In this document: positions 58,226 through 64,000 of the stretch, piece after piece | Position numbering within the stretch: position 1 is the first letter of the stretch | How the letters are laid out: each line of letters begins with the position of its first letter | Assembly: GCA_025765615.1 (NCBI GenBank) | Contig: JAIVFJ010000237.1 | Coordinates: 28,572 to 92,571, forward strand | Direction of reading: 5' to 3' | From: Zopfochytrium polystomum | Lineage: Eukaryota; Chytridiomycota; Chytridiomycetes; Chytridiales; Chytridiaceae | DNA: 64,000 nucleotides | Program-made: the position numbers and the translations under genes | Notes under the pieces: model-generated | Seen by the model: only the letters and a program-made list of their open reading frames with translations | What the model was told of the DNA's origin: nothing | Databases searched by the model: none

Positions 58226-61006
58226 TCACATGACAGTGCAACACACAGCAGCACTTTTCTCCAACCGCACCTCCCTGTCGTTCACTGGTTTCACGCCAAC
58301 AGTGGTAGTGAGTGCGACTTCGTCCCATTCCTGGCCGACCCATCCTTCTTTGACCTCCATACCAGCCAGTCCATCCCCGACTTCCTCCGCCTTGTTGAAG
58401 CCACCGCCGCCAGTTGCCTTCCTGCCGAGCGACGCCCGTCCCTCGGGGAAGCTCTGTAGCAAAGCTTCGATCTCACCAACCTGCAGAATGCCCATCGTCA
58501 CGTTGGTACGGATTTGGTCCGCCTTTTCCGCCGCGAGAAACTGCAGCACGTCGAAAGACGGCAAAACGGGCACCGGCACCTCCACGTCCACGCCATCAAA
58601 GGCTTTGAGTGCAAGAGCCCCGTACAAAGCTGCTACGTTAGCGTCCTTCGGAAACGCATGGCCGACTCCATTGTTGGACACGTCATCGCTTCCTGCTTCA
58701 AAAAGATCTCTTAAAGCAACCAGTGCGAGCGTTTTTGCCGCACTGGGCTTGCCTCCGCGGTTGATCCTCGCCGCTTCATAATACCATGCTGCTGCCTTGA
58801 ATAGATGTCGCTTCACATCGCCAATACCAATGTGAAAAGCGCGAGCTACTTCGTAAGGCGCGTCAGGGTCGCCAGACCCGTCGCCGCCGACGTTGCCGAA
58901 AAACACAACTGCTGCCATTCCTTGGACCCCAAGTGACTTGAGCACGTATCCAAGCGCCATCTGGGACTGCAGGTCTCCAGCGCGGGCAGAAAGAATGATT
59001 TCACGGCCGTGGGCAGCAAGAATTGTCTTGAAGGTAGCATCCATCATCGTACGGAAGTCTCGCGCCTCGGGAATGTCGGTCAGTTCAAAATCCAATGCAC
59101 GTTCCACAAAGCGCCAGGCATCGAGGGTGCTGGGAATACGCGGAGTCGATGCTACATGAGTAAGCGTGGTGGCTGAGGATGGGGGGGAGTTGGAGGACGT
59201 AGAACGCGCGAGATGGGCACCATAAGAGTAACAAGCGCGCAGGTGTCCAAAACTTATTGCGCGTTTCAGAATTGTTTCGAACTCATCAAAGTATGGTGTC
59301 GTAATCACCCCCGATTGCAACAAGTTTGCTCGTCTGTAGAGAGCCTCGGGATAATCCTTCGCTCTTGTGTAAAGGGAGTTCGCAGCCTGTGCGTCCAGCG
59401 AAATGCCATCGAGACCTTTTTCATGGAGCATTCCCAACTTTGTGCACGCGGCAGGGTGGTCCTGCTCAGCGGCTTGAGTAAGAAGATACACGGACAAAGC
59501 CACATTTTCAGACTTCAGGACTTCAGAAAGAATGAACATTGCATCGCTGCTGCCACTGTCGGCGGCTTTTTGAAGAAGAGCTCGTTTCTCTGCACTCTCT
59601 GGCACCAGTTTCGCATATTCCACTGAACGAAATAGGAACGTACTGAATTAGTTTTGGGAAGAAGGGAACCGAATGGGTGGTCAACTTACCCAAGTGAGCT
59701 GTGTCTCGAGTTCTTTCGTATCTTGCTTTTGCAATACCATGCTCCTTTTCCCTCAAAAGTTGGATTATCTTCGCCTTTGCCTCCTTTTTCTCATCTTCGT
59801 CTGAAACTGACGGATGGACAGGTGTGGTCGGAGTCGCTGGCACGGACGAGGGCCTGGCAAAAGCGCTGACGGCTGCTTCGATTTCTGCCAGTTTCTCGCG
59901 CCCAACAAACCATTTCTCCGAAATGCGTGGCCTCCAATCAGGAAGTGGCTTCTGAGGGCGGGCAAGTTTCGGGAGGTTGATCCCGTCCAAAGGTGGAAGG
60001 CTTGCCGAGTCTTCAGCCTCCTCAGCCAGTTGCGCTATTTTCTGCTTCGTTTCATTGTCAAACAGTGAGAACGGGAGCATCTGCTGAGCCTGAGCGGGGG
60101 TGTTCTGCAGAAGGTCTGAGAGGCCTGCAAGGCCTTTCCATGACCCTGCCTGAACTGATTCGATATACCAGTACATTGCGGTGGGATAATCTGCCGGAAC
60201 ATCTTCCGCCTGCAACGTTTAGATTTCGAGAAAGCAGCGACGGAGGGCTCCCACCAGTGCAAACACATTGCCCATTTCGAACATGGCGTCAGGGTCGGGT
60301 TCGCTCGAGTTAGCCATCTCCTCCCAGATTTTCGCCAGGCCTTGACCGCCGAAAAGAAACCCAGCGAAGCCAGCCTTTTCTCTTGATCTAATGAGAAGGT
60401 TGAGAACGTCCGACAACGTGGCCGGAACCAGCGGCGACGACAGGAGCAGAGTGGCCAAAGCAACGGATGCCGCAACATCTTGCGCGTGCGTGTCCGCAGA
60501 GCGGCAAGCTGCGGTGAGCCTGCGAGCGTCGGGAGAGATCAGACGAACGCAAAGAAGCACTGTTAGATTACCATGCCACAGCCTTGTAGTCATCACGCGG
60601 AGTTGTTACTCCTTCAATAATTTTTTTCGCATATGCAAGCTGGCAGTCTGGATGGTCTTGCTTCGCGCCAACACGGTACCACTTTGTTGCCTCATCTGGA
60701 AGAGAAGGCAAATCTTCGCTATGGTCCAATGTCTATAGGTGGAGAAAGAACGTGAGTTGTGGTCGTAAAACGGAAGCAATGGGAGATTCGAACCTCTGCG
60801 AGCACCCATGTGTACGCCAGGTCGCCAGCTACAGCATTCACGGCTAGGAGGAGCAGTGCGGCAAGCTTGAGAGCCTTTCCCGCAGGGAAGATCGGGTTGA
60901 CGGCCTCTGGAATATTGGTCCTGAGGTAATCGAGTGCGGCGTCGACGGAGGCGAGGCGGGAGGCGTCTGGTCTGGCGTTCTCGGCGTGTGCGACGACGGC
61001 TCGCAT
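58226..61006 (-). CDS. Sel1-like repeat protein with C-terminal CaaX box
   Basis: Five exons: 60794-61006, 60572-60732, 60255-60519, 59690-60209 and 58226-59622, 851 residues. Sel1/TPR-like repeats are spread along it: ATKWYRVGAKQDHPDCQLAY, PTAMYWYIESVQAGSWKGL, KRALLQKAADSGSSDAMFIL, VYLLTQAAEQDHPAACTKLG, ALYRRANLLQSG, AAWYYEAARINRGG. Such repeats scaffold protein complexes; the partner is unknown. A hydrophobic segment (LKLAALLLLAVNAVAG) lies at about residues 45-60. The protein ends CCTVM, a CaaX prenylation signal with an extra Cys that could be palmitoylated, so membrane attachment is likely. The start 61006 is the first ATG in the conserved frame; an upstream ATG at about 61061 is in another frame. 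Confidence 0.8.
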
Positions 61007-61265
61007 CGCCAAACGGAGGCGCTCGGCTGACCTGCATCTGGTGAAGCAGGCGTCGCCATGTTGTTGTCTGTCTAAATTTATTATTTCCCCTTTTTTGGAA
61101 CAGGCGATCTGATTGGACAAGCGGCGTCATCGACAATTGGCACGTGGCCGCGTCGAGCTTCGCCTTGCATGCCACAGCATTCGCTAGAAATAAAATTTAA
61201 AAAAAAGAGCTAATGTAGAAAGAAAGAGAATACATTCGATACTATTCGAGTGCAAGCCTGTCATT

Positions 61266-64000
61266 TTAGATATCGCGGACATACGATTCCGCAAGGTCTG
61301 CACCCCAAAAGTAAAATGGAAAGTAGTCAGTGAGAATCGGCAAGCTACGGGCGCATTGCTCTAACCGATACATCTTCAAAATAAAGTGGCAATTTCGAAG
61401 CGCTTTGCACACTGCCGTTAGGAAAACGGCCTCTCCGTACGTGAACCGCAAGTGGATGTCTGCGTTGATCGATTATTTTCAGGTTGCCAAAAAGAGCGAA
61501 GGAACCTACGTGAGCGGACCCAATACCCTTTCCAAAATGCCTGCAGCCTGGCGGCTGCGCGATTTCTTGTGCGAATCTTTTCCGAGCGCACTTTCCTTTG
61601 CTGGTAACTCCGCCAAGCAGACTGAATTACGTAAGCTCCCCGTATACGAAGAAGGTCTCCCCTATGATGGCGCGAGTTTCAGGAACGATCGAGTGTTGGG
61701 GGCAATTACCTGTGTCGAGCAACAAACTGGCCAATCTTGAGAAGTTTCTTCCGCATGTCTGGCCGTAACCGTTGTCGAAGAGCGTAGCCTTTAAGGGCAT
61801 CTTAGCAATGGTGGTGGTTGAATTGTAGACACTTGCCCCTGTACACTCTTTGAATCGTGACAGCTGCCCGGAATTTCTTGTTTTTATCAGGGTCAGCTTT
61901 GGTTCGGGCTGAACGGGATCCGGCTCACCTCGCCCATTTTGCTTCTCTCCTCGTAACTGGCATGAAGCGGCCTCCACCAATTTATGATCGTGTTGACGGC
62001 TCTCACAAGCACTGAAAACACTTAACTTCAAAGTACGAGTAACGACGAGGATGTACCTTCCATTCGAGCATTGTACTTTGTCGCAATAGGTGAGTTCCTG
62101 AACATCGACCAGTGCTTCCACTTCCGCTGAATTACTGTCGCGCATCGATGGAGTTCCGACAGTGGCTGCTTGTAGATACAACCTGGCCAAAGTTTCTTGA
62201 CACAACACTCAAAAACCCATCGTGCTCCTTACGCAGCAAAGCCATCCAAATAAACAGCTTTCGCCTCCAATTTTTCTGAATAATCGCCGCGGCTTCATTC
62301 TTCTTGGCTCTGATCTGGCGGAGTTTTTTCCGAGCGACGCGCTGGATGAGGGTCGCGGCACGGTATTGCTTTTCCCGTAAAATCGCCCCGCTCAATTCGC
62401 CCTCTGTATCGCCGCCACGCTGTTCGTTCATAAGAAGAAAGATCACTTCGCAAATATATACCTCTTTGAATCCGTGTGCACGCAAGAGATCGCCTGTAGA
62501 TTGATGGAGGAAACTGCGAGAAAGTCTTGAGCGTGTCTTGGGGCAAAGTTGAGCGGAGAATGTAGTTCTTCTCTGCTGCCTGCATTCTGATTAGAACGGA
62601 CGTTTTCAACGTTTTCCCGCGCAACAACTGACCATCTGAATCTTTTCTTCTTCGTCCAGGTCCTGCTTGTCTCTTCCTGGCGAAAGTGTGTCCAAGATGG
62701 AAGATTCCAGCCCTGCTCGTGTCATGAGCTTCTCTTCTTCGATCTTTGGTCACTCACCTCGTGTGAGGTCCACAGGTAGCCCCGCTTCAAAGGACGACGC
62801 GTGCACAAAATGAGTGAAGCTCGAGCGGCCAAAGTTTAACTGAATGAAGGGGCGCTCCTCGTACTCCGACACGTCCGATGTCACTTTTGCATTGTTAGGA
62901 CCAAGAAGCGGACAGGAATGAATTTACTTTGTAACGCGACCGCCGGTATCATTGTTGTTCCAGTGAGCACATGCCTTAATCCGCAAATGAGATTGATCAG
63001 AGCAGTATGTGTGAGGTGATGGGAATAGAGGCGATCGTGACTTTGTACCTTTGAGCCTCTTGTTCCGAAGAAGAAAAAGCACGAGCCCCTCTTCCGAAGG
63101 CAGGACTGTGTGTCTTGCCGTCAAAAACGAGTGACACGTTTCCACGGTACAGATCAAGAAGAACCCCAAATGTTTTGGTTCCTCCAAAGAGTCCTTGCGG
63201 GTGGTAGCTGCGCGTATCTTTTTTGTCGGAGGGACTATGTTAAATCCGCTGCAAAATTTCATTACAAAATCCATACGGGTGCTGCACTCCTCGGTGGAAA
63301 ATAGACCCGTCGAAAGAGAAACAGAAGCTGCTTTCATCATCTCCCGGGAACCTCGCCACATTGCTCTCAGCCAATAGTGTCCACTCTGTAGCCCTGTCGA
63401 AAATTTAGGAGGTCTTGGAAGAGTTTCTTCGAAGGGCATTCGAAGACTTGCCTACTCTCCAACAAACCCTGTCCGGTACGAGGAATTCAAAGTAGAATCT
63501 TTGCGACTTTTCAAGGCCTTGGTACATCTGACTGAGAGCCTTCAACACAAACGCGTGGTCTATTGGCCCAACATCCTCGGTGGCAGGAGAAATATCATAG
63601 CCGAGAGTGAGCAACCTCCGCTTCAGCATTGCTGGCGCGGTATGCGGGTATGCCAGAGCATTCGCTTGCAGTTGGTGAGTCGGGTGAGCCAAGTCTATCA
63701 ATCGAGCTAGGAATGATATGTACGAAAATCCCGAAGGGCTCTCCATTTGTAGTCGCAACGTTTCGTAAGATTGCAAAATCATTGATGTAACGAGTTGCTT
63801 TCCGACTAGCCGTTTGGCTGAGGGTCCCTGGTTTCCGTACAAACAGGTCCACTCTCCAGGAGGAGTACTCAGCGAAAGCTTAAATTCAAGGTGATTGGGG
63901 CTGATGACGGAGTAGGTTTGGCCCCGAGGGTTTAACAGCGTGATCTTGCCTTTCGATGAGCACAAAAATTAAACAAGAATACCCCATCCAACCTTCCGTG
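61266..64000 (-). CDS. SPRY- and IQ-motif protein (3' part; 5' end outside window)
   Basis: Minus-strand exons run in from 64000. At about 63040-63400 a SPRY/B30.2-type fold is visible: SSFCFSFDGSIFHRGVQHPYG, then GGTKTFGVLLDLYRG and SLVFDGKTHSPAFGRG. A charged helix follows (DLDEEEKIQM, NYILRSTLPQDTLKTF), then at least six IQ motifs between 62370 and 61500: AATLIQRVARKK, AAAIIQKNWRRK, CATVIQRKWKHW, AAVTIQRVYRG, AYVIQSAWRSYQ and AARLQAFWKGYW. IQ motifs bind calmodulin or light chains. The fourth motif is completed only by a 48-nt GC-AG intron (61789-61836). The 5' part (63405-63965) is unrecognised, and the last exon and stop (61266) are less certain. Family not identified. Confidence 0.65.

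Overview
The window looks like nuclear DNA of a flagellate early-diverging fungus, most likely a chytrid. Most genes are GC-rich and cut by many short GT-AG introns (about 45-110 nt). Fungal markers are present: a WSC-domain wall protein, a Kcs1-type inositol kinase, RRN3 and a fungal MSH1. Axonemal homologues (MNS1, LRRC51) imply motile zoospores. Everything here is read from sequence; no database search was possible.

Layout. 1-1.2 kb: 5' part of a kanadaptin-type FHA gene (minus). 3.7-7.0 kb: F-box/WD gene (plus) with an apparent one-base frameshift. 8.4-10.7 kb: secreted WSC mucin-like protein with a tryptophan-rich tail. 11-20 kb: a rearranged segmental duplication in which an LRRC51 gene, a coiled-coil/HNH nuclease gene and a seven-pass membrane protein each occur twice, one copy decayed in two of the three cases, plus a short retroposon with a clean 15-bp target duplication. 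21.5-25.2 kb: GNAT acetyltransferase and triosephosphate isomerase, divergent across a microsatellite-rich spacer. 25.5-27.3 kb: a host reading frame split by a 946-bp MULE-type element with terminal inverted repeats and a perfect 9-bp target duplication. 28.2-31.3 kb: inositol hexakisphosphate kinase.

32.2-40.3 kb is a mobile-element island of lower GC: a decayed Ty1/copia element (minus), one complete and one truncated LTR, an orphan aspartyl-tRNA synthetase exon, a repeated ~90-bp block, a capsid-like ORF remnant and a third, truncated HNH-family copy.

40.4-64 kb is dense, conserved housekeeping sequence: mitochondrial MSH1 (14 exons), a UBE2K/Ubc1-type E2 with UBA domain (8 exons), RRN3, MNS1, mitochondrial uS17, mitochondrial malonyl-CoA:ACP transacylase, PLP homeostasis protein, a BRCT-like fragment, a Sel1-repeat protein ending in a CaaX box, and the 3' part of a SPRY/IQ-motif gene running off the window end. 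MSH1, uS17m and MCT1 are mitochondrial proteins; MCT1 and uS17m are almost contiguous on the same strand.

The most notable points are micro-exons of 7, 7 and 3 nt in three housekeeping genes, the MULE insertion inside an ORF, the duplicated LRRC51-HNH-7TM segment, and the HNH/heptad-repeat gene family.
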